Positions 1 to 8,016 of a stretch of DNA of 18,152 bases are shown piece by piece. The translations under genes were made by a program, and so were the position numbers. The notes beneath the pieces were generated by a model. That model was not told the DNA's origin, did not search any database, and was given only the letters and a program-made list of their open reading frames with translations. The stretch comes from CALMEC01 sp031372145 (GTDB lineage Bacteria > Actinomycetota > Thermoleophilia > Miltoncostaeales > Miltoncostaeaceae), in NCBI GenBank assembly GCA_031372145.1, contig JANMKR010000123.1:1-18152 (forward strand). Direction: 5' to 3'. Within the stretch, counting starts at the first letter, position 1, and every line of letters starts with the position of its first letter.

Positions 1-2010
1 TTTCCCACGAACGCCGGCGGCCTGTGTCGCAAGGGCTGGACCTCGACCTCGTTGCTGAAGCATCCCGAACGCCTGCGGACGCCGCTGGCGCGCGATCGGC
101 GCGACGGTCCCCTGGTCGCGACCACCTGGGTCGACGCGATCGAGCGCACCACCCGCGGCCTCGCTGCGGCGCAGCGGGCACACGGCCCCGCCGCCGCGGG
201 CGTGTTCGGCGGGGGCGGGCTGACCAACGAGAAGGCATACCTGCTCGGCAAGTTCGCGCGCATCGGCCTGCAGACGCCATCGATCGACTACAACGGACGC
301 TTTTGCATGTCCTCGGCGGCCGCCGCCGGGATCCGCGCGTTCGGTGTCGATCGCGGATTGCCGTTCCCGCTCGAAGACATCCCCCTGGCGGAGGTCGTGG
401 TGCTGGTGGGCGCCAACCCGGCCGAGACGATGCCCCCGGCGATGCGCTTCCTTGACGAGCAGCGCCGTCGCGGCGGACGCCTGATCGTCATCGACCCGCG
501 TGCGACGTCGACTGCCCGCTCGGCGACCCTGCACCTGGCCCCCGCCCCAGGAACCGACCTGGCGCTCGCGAACGGCCTGTTGCACATCCTGGTGCGCGAG
601 CGGATGATCGATCGCGAGTTCATCCATGAGCGCACGAGTGGCTTCGGCGCCGTGCTTCAGGCGGTCGCAACGTACTGGCCCGATCGCGTCGAGCGCATCA
701 CGGGTGTGCCCGCCGACGACATCCGGCGCGCCGCGCTCATGCTCGGTCAGGCGACGACCGCGATGGTGCTGACCGCGCGCGGGTCCGAGCAGCACAGCAA
801 CGGCACCGAGACCGTGCTGGCCTTCATCAACCTCGTCCTCGCCCTGGGACGTGCCGGCCGGCGCGGCAGCGGGTACGGATGCATCACCGGCCAGGGCAAC
901 GGGCAGGGCGGCCGGGAGCACGGACAGAAGGCCGACCAGCTTCCCGGGTACCGCCGCATCGACGACACCGCCGCCCGAGCGCACGTTGCCGGAGTCTGGG
1001 GAGTCGACCCCGACGAGCTCCCCGGTCCGGGACTCTCGGCCTACGAGATGCTCGACCGACTCGGCACCGCCGAGGGCGTCCGCGCGCTACTGGTCATGGG
1101 CTCCAATCCCGTCGTCTCTGCCCCTGACGCCGGCCACATCCAGGAGCGCATCGACGCGCTCGACTTTCTGGCGGTGGCCGACCCGTTCCTGTCGGAGACC
1201 GCAGAGCGTGCCGATGTGGTCTTTCCCTCGACGCAATGGGCCGAGGAAGACGGCACCATGACGAACCTGGAGGGCCGCGTGTTGTGGCGTCGCCGCGCGC
1301 TCGCGCCCCCCGCCGGCGTGCGAAGCGACATCGAGATCCTTGTCGGCTTGGCCGGTGCATTGGGCCGGGGCCACTTGTTCACCAGCACCGAACCGCAGGA
1401 GATCTTCGACGAGCTGCGACGCGCGAGCGCGGGAGGGCCGGCGGACTACTCCGGCATCACCTACGCGCGCATCGCGGCTGAGGACGGGGTGTTCTGGCCC
1501 TGCCCGGCCGAGGATCACCCCGGCACGCCGCGCATGTTCCTGGAGCGGTTTGCGACGGCGGACGGGCGCGCGCGCTTCCATGCGGTCAACCATCGTCCCG
1601 CTGCCGAGGAGCCCGACCACGACTTTCCCATGCACCTGACGACCGGACGGGTGATGGGCCATTACCAGTCCGGGACCCAGACGCGGCGGGTGGCCGAGCT
1701 GGATGAACAGTCGCCGGAGTCGTTCGTCGAGATGCACCCGCAGATCGCGCGCCTGTTCGGCATCGAGGAAGGCGCGCTCGTGACCCTGGCGAGCCGGCGC
1801 GGCACCGCCACCGCGCGTGCACGCCTGTCGGTCGCCATCCGCCACGACACCCTGTTCATGCCCTTTCACTGGGCCGGGAACGGGCGGGCGAACCTGCTGA
1901 CCAACCCCGCCCTCGACCCGCATTCACGAATGCCGGAGTTCAAGACCTGCGCCGTGCGCATCGAGCCGTGCCCCGATCCGAATCCGACGCCCGAAGGAGT
2001 CCGACCATGA
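1..2010 (+). CDS. nasA: Assimilatory nitrate reductase catalytic subunit, molybdopterin oxidoreductase family (5'-truncated)
   Basis: The reading frame is open from base 1, so the true start lies left of the window; 669 residues are visible. The first residues read FPTNAGGLCRKGW, the end of an N-terminal [4Fe-4S] motif whose fourth Cys is at bases 25-27. GRFCMSSAA follows, with the likely molybdenum-ligating Cys at 304-306, as in NasA-type enzymes. Further family marks are VVLVGANPAET, the MGSNPVVS block near base 1100, and a C-terminal cofactor-binding domain starting LTTGRVMGHYQSGTQTRR near 1640. Established role: two-electron reduction of nitrate to nitrite at a bis-molybdopterin guanine dinucleotide centre, normally in the cytoplasm. 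The stop overlaps the nirB start (ATGA), which favours nitrate reductase over formate dehydrogenase, the main alternative. No C-terminal [2Fe-2S] domain is visible, so the electron donor is unclear. Confidence 0.9.
   Translation, partial: FPTNAGGLCRKGWTSTSLLKHPERLRTPLARDRRDGPLVATTWVDAIERTTRGLAAAQRAHGPAAAGVFGGGGLTNEKAYLLGKFARIGLQTPSIDYNGRFCMSSAAAAGIRAFGVDRGLPFPLEDIPLAEVVVLVGANPAETMPPAMRFLDEQRRRGGRLIVIDPRATSTARSATLHLAPAPGTDLALANGLLHILVRERMIDREFIHERTSGFGAVLQAVATYWPDRVERITGVPADDIRRAALMLGQATTAMVLTARGSEQHSNGTETVLAFINLVLALGRAGRRGSGYGCITGQGNGQGGREHGQKADQLPGYRRIDDTAARAHVAGVWGVDPDELPGPGLSAYEMLDRLGTAEGVRALLVMGSNPVVSAPDAGHIQERIDALDFLAVADPFLSETAERADVVFPSTQWAEEDGTMTNLEGRVLWRRRALAPPAGVRSDIEILVGLAGALGRGHLFTSTEPQEIFDELRRASAGGPADYSGITYARIAAEDGVFWPCPAEDHPGTPRMFLERFATADGRARFHAVNHRPAAEEPDHDFPMHLTTGRVMGHYQSGTQTRRVAELDEQSPESFVEMHPQIARLFGIEEGALVTLASRRGTATARARLSVAIRHDTLFMPFHWAGNGRANLLTNPALDPHSRMPEFKTCAVRIEPCPDPNPTPEGVRP
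1993..1999 (+). promoter_or_regulatory. Ribosome binding site of nirB
   Basis: GAAGGAG lies 7 nt before the ATG at 2007, inside the end of the nitrate reductase gene. It fixes the nirB start at 2007 rather than at upstream in-frame codons (open from 1968), and it supports coupled translation across the ATGA overlap. Confidence 0.8.
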
Positions 2011-4496
2011 CCACCGCCCAGCTGGGAGACATCCGGGAGGACGGGTCCGCCACGGCGACCCGCCGCAAGTTGGTCGTCATCGGCAACGGCATGGCCGGCG
2101 CCCGGACAGTCGAGGAGATCCTGGCCCGGGGAGGCGGCGAACTCTTCGACATCACCGTGTTCGGCGATGAGCCATACGGCAACTACAACCGCATCCTGCT
2201 GTCCGGGGTGCTGTCGGGCCAATCGGATGCGACCGACATCTTCATCAACCCGCTCGACTGGTACGCCGACAACGACATCGAACTGCGCGCCGGTGCACGG
2301 GTCAACCACGTGGACCGGGAGGCGCACCTCGTCCACGCCGACGACGGCAGCTGCGCCCCCTACGACAAACTCATCGTCGCCACCGGCAGCCGCCCATTCG
2401 TCCCGCCGATCGACGGTGTGATGAACGGCCACGGACCGCGCCCCGGCATCTTCGTCTTCCGCACGATCGACGACTGCAGCGCCATCGCTCACTACGCCCA
2501 GAGCTGCTCGCGGGCGGCGGTCATCGGCGGAGGCCTGCTGGGCCTCGAGGCGGCACGCGGCCTGCTCAGCCACGGCGTCGAAGTCCACGTGGTCGAGGCC
2601 GGACCACACCTGATGGGCCAGCAGCTGGACGCCCAGGGTGGTCGGATCCTGGCTCGGACCCTGCGCGAGATGGGCATCGGCGTCCATTGCGGCGCCGCCA
2701 CCACCGCGATCACAGGCGACGACCACGTGACGGGTCTGACGTTCAAGGACGGCACCCACCTGGCCTGCGACATGGTGGTGGTCGCGGCGGGCATCCGCCC
2801 CAACGCCGAGCTCGCCGCCGCCTGTGGTCTGGACGTCGAACGTGCCGTCGTCGTGGATGATCAGATGCGCACGCAGGATCCGGATGTCTACGCGGTCGGC
2901 GAGTGCGCGCAGCACCGCAACATGGTCTACGGCCTGGTTGCCCCCTTGTGGGAACAGGCCGAGGTGCTCGCCGACCACATCACCGGCACCGACCTGTCCG
3001 CTGCGTACGAGGGCTCCAAGCTGGCGACCAAGCTCAAGGTGATGGGTGTCGAGCTGGCGGTCATGGGCATCAAGGAACCGGAGCACGACGACGACGAGGT
3101 GCTGCAGTTCAGTGAACCTCAACGCGGCGTCTACAAGACGGTCATCCTGCGCGATGGCCGTCTCGTGGGCGCGACCCTGCTCGGCGACGTCAGCAAGGTC
3201 TCTTACCTGACGCAGCTGTTCGACAAGGGCACCCCGCTGCCCGAGGATCGCCTGGAGCTGATGTTCGACCTGGGGGCGCCGGTCGCCGCTGTGCCGGTCG
3301 GAGCGCTGCCCGACGACACCCAGATCTGCAATTGCAACGGCGTGAGCAAGGGCGACATCGCCCGGTGCGCCTCGGGCGGCGCACTCAGCGTCGGAGCGGT
3401 GATGAAAGCCACCAGGGCGGGGACCGGATGCGGATCCTGCAAGGCTCAGGTGGAGGAGATCGTGACATGGGCGGCAGGGGGCGACCTGGTGGAGGACCCG
3501 TCCGCCCACTACTACGTCCCGGGCGTCCCGTTCCCCAAGGCCGAGCTGGTCGAGCAGATTCGCCGGCTCGACCTGCGCTCGGCCTCGGAGGTGTTCGACG
3601 CGCTGGCCGGCGGGCGGGACGACCCGGCCAGCAAGATGGGGCTGACGTCGCTGCTGCGCACGATCTGGGGGCCGGACGAGCTGGGCGACGAACGCGACGC
3701 GCGCTACATCAACGACCGCGTCCACGCCAACATTCAGCGTGACGGGACGTTCTCGGTGGTCCCCGGCATCTCGGGTGGCGTCACCTCGGCAGACCAGCTG
3801 CGGCGTATCGCCGACGTCGCCGACAAGTACGCCGTGCCGATGATCAAGATCACCGGGGGCCAGAGGATCGACCTGCTCGGCATCACCAAAGAGGATCTGC
3901 CGCGCGTCTGGAAAGACCTCGGAATGCGCTCGGGCCACGCGTACGGCAAGTCGTTTCGCACCGTCAAGTCGTGCGTCGGGACCGACTTCTGCCGCTTCGG
4001 CGTCGGCGACGCGATCTCGCTGGGCGTCGAGATGGAGGACCGCTTCAAAGGGCTCGAGGCCCCGGCCAAACTCAAGCTCGCGGTGGCCGGTTGTCCCCGC
4101 AACTGCTCCGAGGCAATGGTCAAGGACGTCGGCGCCGTCGCGGTCGAGGGCGGTCGGTGGGAGATCTACGTCGGTGGCGCAGCCGGGGCCCACGTGCGTA
4201 AGGGCGACGTCCTGTGCACGGTCGACTCCCACGAGGAGGTGCTGCAGATCACGGGACGCTTCATGCAGTACTACCGCGAGCACGCGCGCTGGCTCGAGCG
4301 CACCTATGCGTTCGTCCCGCGCATCGGCTTGGACGAGCTGCGCGCGATCGTCGTGGACGACCGCGACGGCATTGCCGCACGCCTGGACGCCGAGATGCAG
4401 CGTACGATCGACGAGTACGTGGAGCCCTGGCAGACCGAGGCGGCAGCACCCGTGACCGCCAACCAGTTCGCCGCGCCGATCGCGATGTCCGTGTGA
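2007..4496 (+). CDS. nirB: Nitrite reductase (NAD(P)H) large subunit, siroheme and [4Fe-4S]
   Basis: This is an 829-aa protein of normal family length. Domains in order: an FAD Rossmann fold with VVIGNGMAG near residues 23-31; an NAD(P)-binding fold with VIGGGLLGLEAA near 171-182; a BFD-like [2Fe-2S] domain with Cys441, Cys443, Cys475 and Cys478; a nitrite/sulfite reductase ferredoxin-like half domain; and the siroheme/[4Fe-4S] domain with Cys656 and Cys662 (Cx5C) and Cys696 and Cys700 (Cx3C). Established role: six-electron reduction of nitrite to ammonium, with electrons passing from NAD(P)H through FAD and the iron-sulfur centres to siroheme. It overlaps nasA upstream and nirD downstream by 4 nt each, forming a nitrate-to-ammonium operon. 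Only one BFD-type cluster domain is seen. No regulatory site is visible because the operon promoter lies outside the window. Confidence 0.96.
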   Translation: MTTAQLGDIREDGSATATRRKLVVIGNGMAGARTVEEILARGGGELFDITVFGDEPYGNYNRILLSGVLSGQSDATDIFINPLDWYADNDIELRAGARVNHVDREAHLVHADDGSCAPYDKLIVATGSRPFVPPIDGVMNGHGPRPGIFVFRTIDDCSAIAHYAQSCSRAAVIGGGLLGLEAARGLLSHGVEVHVVEAGPHLMGQQLDAQGGRILARTLREMGIGVHCGAATTAITGDDHVTGLTFKDGTHLACDMVVVAAGIRPNAELAAACGLDVERAVVVDDQMRTQDPDVYAVGECAQHRNMVYGLVAPLWEQAEVLADHITGTDLSAAYEGSKLATKLKVMGVELAVMGIKEPEHDDDEVLQFSEPQRGVYKTVILRDGRLVGATLLGDVSKVSYLTQLFDKGTPLPEDRLELMFDLGAPVAAVPVGALPDDTQICNCNGVSKGDIARCASGGALSVGAVMKATRAGTGCGSCKAQVEEIVTWAAGGDLVEDPSAHYYVPGVPFPKAELVEQIRRLDLRSASEVFDALAGGRDDPASKMGLTSLLRTIWGPDELGDERDARYINDRVHANIQRDGTFSVVPGISGGVTSADQLRRIADVADKYAVPMIKITGGQRIDLLGITKEDLPRVWKDLGMRSGHAYGKSFRTVKSCVGTDFCRFGVGDAISLGVEMEDRFKGLEAPAKLKLAVAGCPRNCSEAMVKDVGAVAVEGGRWEIYVGGAAGAHVRKGDVLCTVDSHEEVLQITGRFMQYYREHARWLERTYAFVPRIGLDELRAIVVDDRDGIAARLDAEMQRTIDEYVEPWQTEAAAPVTANQFAAPIAMSV

Positions 4497-4822
4497 GCTC
4501 CACCGAGAGCCTGGTCGAGCGCAGCCTGGGGCCGATCGGTCAGATCCCACTCGGCGAGGGCCGTGCGTTCCACGTGGCCGATCACCACATCGCCGTTTTC
4601 CGACTGCGCGAGGGCGGCCTCGCCGCGACGCAGGCCGATTGTCCGCACCGGGGCGGCCCGCTCGCCGACGGCATCGTCGGGCAGAACTCCGTCGTCTGTC
4701 CCCTCCACGCACAGCGCTTCGCGCTTGCCACCGGATTGGCCGAGGTCGGCGACTGCGACATCTCCGTCTACCCGTGCCGCATCGACGCGAAGGGCGACAT
4801 CGTGGTGACCATCCCAGCGTGA
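4493..4822 (+). CDS. nirD: Nitrite reductase small subunit, Rieske-type
   Basis: A 109-aa protein starting at GTG 4493, which overlaps the nirB stop in a GTGA junction. The frame is open further upstream to 4214, but that part is a shadow of nirB. The Rieske [2Fe-2S] ligands are intact: CPHRGGPL (Cys50, His52) and CPLHAQRF (Cys69, His72). NirD partners NirB in NADH-dependent nitrite reduction; the E. coli NirD fold lacks these ligands as far as I recall, so this copy probably carries a cluster. It is the last gene of the operon and ends 19 bp from the convergent cfa gene. No clear terminator is seen in that gap. Confidence 0.93.
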   Translation: MSSTESLVERSLGPIGQIPLGEGRAFHVADHHIAVFRLREGGLAATQADCPHRGGPLADGIVGQNSVVCPLHAQRFALATGLAEVGDCDISVYPCRIDAKGDIVVTIPA

Positions 4823-4841
4823 GGGATCCCCGGCGCCGAAT

Positions 4842-5960
4842 TCACCTGACCGGCTGGTACCGGTCGGCCACGCCGGGCCGCCGGTACACGATCTGCCACA
4901 GCTGCAGCTGCCGGGTGCGAAACGCGGCTGCGCACGACAGCAGGTAGAACCGCCACATCCTGCGAAAGCGCTCGTCGTAGGTCGGCAGGGCGTCCCACCG
5001 CGCGTCGATGTTGGCGTGCCATGCCATGAGCGTCTGGTCGTAGTCGGGACCGAAGTTGTGGATGTCCTCGACCACCCACGTGGGCTCGGCGGCTCTGGCC
5101 AGCTGCGTCAGCGACGGCAGGATACCGCCCGGAAAGATGTACTTGTCGATCCACGGGTTGGTGTAGCTCTTGGTGCGCAACACACCGATCGTGTGGTGCA
5201 GCATCGCCCCGCCGGACGTCAGCAACCGGTCGCACACGCGAAAGAACTCCGCGAGGTTGCGCGTGCCGACGTGCTCCATCATGCCAACGGACGTGATCCG
5301 GTCGAACGTGCCGGTGACCTCGCGGTAGTCACACTGTCGGATCTCGACGGGCGTGCCGGCGCAGCGCTCGCGGGCGAACTCCACCTGCCGGGCGGCCGGC
5401 GAGATTCCGACCGCCTGCACGCCGTAGCGTTCGTGTGCGAACTGCACGAACGCGCCCCAGCCACAGCCGATGTCGAGCAAGCGCATGCCGGGCTCAAGAT
5501 GGAGCTTGTGGCAGATCAGGTCGAGTTTGGCCTCCTGAGCGGCGTCCAGATCGCTCGCATCGTTCCAGTACCCGCAGCTGTAGACCATCCGCTCGTCGAG
5601 CATCGCTGCGTACAGGTCGTTGCCGATGTCGTAGTGGTGGTGGGCGTTGCGCCGCGCCCGGCGCAGCGTCTGACGGTTCATGACGACGGACTTGGCCGCG
5701 GTTGCGATGAGCTTGGGGCCGGGCCGGATGGCGTCACGGATGTTGGACGCGATGACGCGTGCGAGCATCTCATCGAGGCGATCGGCGTCCCACCAGCCGT
5801 CCATGTACGACTCGCCGATGCCGAGTTCCCGCTCACCGACCAGCCGCTCCCACACCCGCTCGTCGTGGACGCGCATGCTCCACGATTCGGGCCCGCCGAT
5901 CGGAACGCCGGCGCGCTCCAGCAGTCCCACGCAGAGTTCACGTGCAGCGTCGCCCGTCAT
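4842..5960 (-). CDS. cfa: Cyclopropane-fatty-acyl-phospholipid synthase
   Basis: A 372-aa SAM-dependent methyltransferase that resembles E. coli Cfa over its full length. It transfers a methylene group from SAM to unsaturated acyl chains of membrane phospholipids, typically in stationary phase or under acid or other stress. Visible marks: GESYMDGWW near residues 49-57, the SAM motif LLDIGCGWG at 161-169, and counterparts of the bicarbonate-site residues Cys129 (SCGYW), Glu229 (MEHVG), His256 (HHTIG) and Tyr307 (DYDQTLMAW). The ATG at 5960 is chosen because homology begins there. The frame stays open to 6089, but those 43 residues look non-coding, and no good Shine-Dalgarno precedes either position. 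Upstream on the same strand is the sigma/anti-sigma operon, separated by a 133-bp gap. Mycolic-acid methyltransferases are related, but the resemblance to Cfa is closer. Confidence 0.93.
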   Translation of the reverse strand: MTGDAARELCVGLLERAGVPIGGPESWSMRVHDERVWERLVGERELGIGESYMDGWWDADRLDEMLARVIASNIRDAIRPGPKLIATAAKSVVMNRQTLRRARRNAHHHYDIGNDLYAAMLDERMVYSCGYWNDASDLDAAQEAKLDLICHKLHLEPGMRLLDIGCGWGAFVQFAHERYGVQAVGISPAARQVEFARERCAGTPVEIRQCDYREVTGTFDRITSVGMMEHVGTRNLAEFFRVCDRLLTSGGAMLHHTIGVLRTKSYTNPWIDKYIFPGGILPSLTQLARAAEPTWVVEDIHNFGPDYDQTLMAWHANIDARWDALPTYDERFRRMWRFYLLSCAAAFRTRQLQLWQIVYRRPGVADRYQPVR

Positions 5961-6053
5961 CGCCAACACGTTACGGGTCCGAGCACGATCCGTGTCTGAC
6001 AGGAAAATGGACGAGGGCGCTGCGCGAAACGCGCGGTTCAACTTCCCAGTTTT

Positions 6054-6083
6054 CGCCCAGCGGGGTGGGCGTTTGCAACGCCC
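6054..6083 (-). terminator. Two overlapping hairpins after the anti-sigma gene (possible terminator)
   Basis: Bases 6067-6083 form a perfect hairpin, GGGCGTT-TGC-AACGCCC. Bases 6054-6071 form a second one, CGCCCA-6 nt-TGGGCG. They share 6067-6071, so only one can form at a time. The pair begins 10 bp after the anti-sigma stop and lies upstream of cfa. No U-tract follows on the minus strand, so intrinsic termination is uncertain. Confidence 0.35.
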
Positions 6084-6093
6084 GCGCAACCGA

Positions 6094-6750
6094 CTACAAC
6101 GTCCCTGTCGCGATTGCCGCTCCGTCAGATGTTCCGGCGCCCGTGATGCTCACGCGGTCCCAGGAGAGATCACGGGGGGCCACGCCGACCACCACACAGT
6201 CGCCGTCAGCATCGGGCCGGAACGTCGCGGCCGAGACGCGTCCCTCGGGACCAGCGAGCCACAGCACGTAGTAGCGCGCACCGACTGGCGAGAGTCCATG
6301 CGCCACCAGGCGGAGCGGTTGGTTGGGACCCTCGGGTCGCCCAATCTGCAGTTCTGCGCGCACTCCGGAGATCGCTCCAGTCAACGTGACAATGCGCGCT
6401 GCCGAGAAACCGGGCACCGTGGAGTCGCCACGGGTGAGCGACAACGACAACGCGACGGCAAGGCCGGCAACCACTGCCACCGCGGACCCGACCCAACCAG
6501 CGCGCCGCCGCCGCGCGTGATCGTCGACGACCGGGATCGTCGGAATTGCCAGCACCCGCTCATCGAGTTCGCGACTGAGTTCCACGGCTCCGACACCGCG
6601 GAGCCCCCGGTCCACCTCACCGAGCGTCGCAAGGAGACCGAGACACTCCGCGCAGGTGGCCACATGCGCACGCAACGCGGTTTCGTCAGTGAATGCCGGA
6701 TGTAGACCGAGTAGCTCGGGCAGGCGTTCACGAGCGACTTCGTGCCTCAT
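6094..6750 (-). CDS. Anti-sigma factor, RskA-like, single-pass membrane protein
   Basis: A 218-aa protein. The N-terminal region carries a zinc-finger-like HxxxCxxC motif (His29, Cys33, Cys36), typical of ZAS-type anti-sigma domains. One transmembrane helix spans about residues 86-105, after a basic stretch (HARRRR). The C-terminal domain, about 115-218, contains YYVLWLAGPEG and resembles the extracytoplasmic domain of anti-sigma-K factor RskA. Inferred role: it holds the adjacent ECF sigma factor at the membrane and releases it on a signal, usually through regulated proteolysis. The ATG overlaps the sigma stop (ATGA), so the two proteins should be made in a fixed ratio. The signal sensed cannot be told from the sequence. 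Confidence 0.85.
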   Translation of the reverse strand: MRHEVARERLPELLGLHPAFTDETALRAHVATCAECLGLLATLGEVDRGLRGVGAVELSRELDERVLAIPTIPVVDDHARRRRAGWVGSAVAVVAGLAVALSLSLTRGDSTVPGFSAARIVTLTGAISGVRAELQIGRPEGPNQPLRLVAHGLSPVGARYYVLWLAGPEGRVSAATFRPDADGDCVVVGVAPRDLSWDRVSITGAGTSDGAAIATGTL

Positions 6751-7304
6751 CGTTCCCCCACGAGCTCCGCCAAGCGCAGCAGCGCTCGACGGATACGTGC
6801 CTTGACGGTGCCAAGGGGCTCGCCCAAGCGCGCGGCCACCTGCGCGTGGCTCAGATCGGCGAAATACGCGAGTTCAATCGCCAGCTGCTCTGGCTCCGAC
6901 AGCTTGCTCAACGCCTGCCGCAGCCACAACCGGTCCACGATCGGCTCGACGCCATCACCCGCGGGGGGTTCATATGCCACCGGCAGCGGCGGTCGGGTGC
7001 GAGACGCCGTCCGGGCGACGTTACGGGCCACCGTCATGATCCACGCGGCCGGGACTCCGCGCGCAGGGTCGTAGCTACCGGCGCCCCGCCAGATCCGGAC
7101 GAAGGCCTCCTGCACGGCGTCCTCGGCCCGCGCACGCTCACCCACCACAGCCAGGCACATTGCATGTACCAGACCGCGATATCGACCCCACAACGTCCGG
7201 AAGGCATCAGCGTCTCCGGCGGCGACCTGGGCGAGCAGGCGCGTCTCGAAAGCGACGTCGTCACGGTGATCTCGTACGTACCCGAGGGGAAGGTTTCCGC
7301 TCAA
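6747..7304 (-). CDS. ECF-family RNA polymerase sigma factor (SigK-like group by context)
   Basis: A group 4 sigma factor. Region 2 runs from DAFRTLWGRYRGLVHAM through AEDAVQEAFVRIWRG to WIMTVARNVART. Region 4 runs from LSEPEQLAIELAYFADLSH to the recognition helix around GEPLGTVKARIRRALLRL. The start is uncertain. The frame is open to 7415, with an ATG at 7376, but the extra N-terminal residues are His-rich and unlike ECF proteins, and starting there would leave only 29 bp to the divergent gene. The TTG at 7304, preceded by AGAAGGA at short spacing, gives 185 aa and an N-terminus of normal ECF length. The gene is coupled by ATGA to an RskA-like anti-sigma factor. Whether it is a true SigK orthologue is not established. 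Confidence 0.87.
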   Translation of the reverse strand: MSGNLPLGYVRDHRDDVAFETRLLAQVAAGDADAFRTLWGRYRGLVHAMCLAVVGERARAEDAVQEAFVRIWRGAGSYDPARGVPAAWIMTVARNVARTASRTRPPLPVAYEPPAGDGVEPIVDRLWLRQALSKLSEPEQLAIELAYFADLSHAQVAARLGEPLGTVKARIRRALLRLAELVGER

Positions 7305-7333
7305 TATTCCTTCTACGTCGCTGCGGGTGCGTT

Positions 7334-7345
7334 TGGATGCATCCA
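7334..7345. promoter_or_regulatory. 12-bp perfect palindrome between divergent sigma and membrane-protein genes
   Basis: TGGATGCATCCA is a perfect palindrome. It lies between the preferred sigma start (7304, minus) and the divergent membrane-protein start (7406, plus), where both promoters are expected. It could be an operator. No convincing -35/-10 pair or ECF promoter was recognised around it. If the sigma gene starts at 7376 instead, the palindrome is coding. Confidence 0.3.
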
Positions 7346-7405
7346 CATGGACATGATGACGAGTATGAGTTGGCATTGGACCCAACCGAGAAGTGAGACG
7401 AAACC

Positions 7406-7978
7406 TTGCCGACATCGCTCAGCCTACGGGCCCTGCTCATCGCGCTCCTCATCGCCTCCGCCGCCCTGTTCGCGGTTGGTGTGGCGATCGAACGTTCCCA
7501 ACCGACCCACAGCGCAGCGCGCGAGGCGACCGAGACCCGCACGGACGCGCCGACGCCTGCCACCGAAACGCATGCGGAGGACGGCGCAACCTCAGGTGAG
7601 ACCTCCGGTGAGGCGACCACCGGGAAGGCCTCGCAACCGGCGGTCAAGGAAGTCACGGGCGAACGTGTTTTCGGGATCAACCCGGAATCCATTGGGCTTG
7701 TCATCGCAGCGGCGCTGGCGTCACTGCTTCTGGCCCTCGCGCTCTGGCGCCTGCCGACGTCGCCTCCGCTTCTTGCGTTCGTGGCGTTGGTCGCCCTGGC
7801 CTTCGCCATCTTCGACATCCGCGAGGCCGTGCACCAGGTGAGCGAGTCGCGCACCAGCCTGACCGTCGTGGCATCAATCGTGGCTGCGTTGCATCTGGCG
7901 ACCACCGGGCTGGCGCTCGCCCTGGCGCGGCGTGCCCGCCCCGGTGACATTGCAACCAGCGTCGAAGTCTCCGGCTGA
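7406..7978 (+). CDS. Small four-helix membrane protein of unknown function
   Basis: A 190-aa protein with a TTG start at 7406, preceded by a weak AAGTGAG. A hydrophobic helix at about residues 7-29 is either a signal anchor or a first transmembrane segment. It is followed by a polar linker at 30-95 rich in Thr, Ala, Glu and Gly, with imperfect SGETSGEA-type repeats. Three more hydrophobic helices lie at about 97-114, 119-137 and 152-174, then a short basic tail. No family was recognised. It is divergent from the sigma/anti-sigma operon, so it could be a target of that sigma factor, but this rests on position alone. Its downstream neighbour converges on it. Confidence 0.7.
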   Translation: MPTSLSLRALLIALLIASAALFAVGVAIERSQPTHSAAREATETRTDAPTPATETHAEDGATSGETSGEATTGKASQPAVKEVTGERVFGINPESIGLVIAAALASLLLALALWRLPTSPPLLAFVALVALAFAIFDIREAVHQVSESRTSLTVVASIVAALHLATTGLALALARRARPGDIATSVEVSG

Positions 7979-8016
7979 TCCGGGCATCATCGCCAGCGAG
8001 TGTCGATCAGACGCAC

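Noticed and set aside
1866..4712. A 948-codon open frame on the minus strand opposite nirB
   Set aside because: It is fully antisense to nirB and nirD, which have intact domains and cluster ligands. The translation has the Arg/Gly/Val-rich look of a GC-rich shadow frame and no recognisable domain.
5016..5999. A 327-codon plus-strand frame opposite cfa
   Set aside because: cfa is unmistakable on the minus strand. This frame is its complement, with no RBS or motif.
5680..7841. Long plus-strand frames (to 6705, and 6693-7841) opposite the anti-sigma and sigma genes
   Set aside because: They are antisense to a well-formed sigma/anti-sigma pair, are Arg/Pro-rich, and show no domains.
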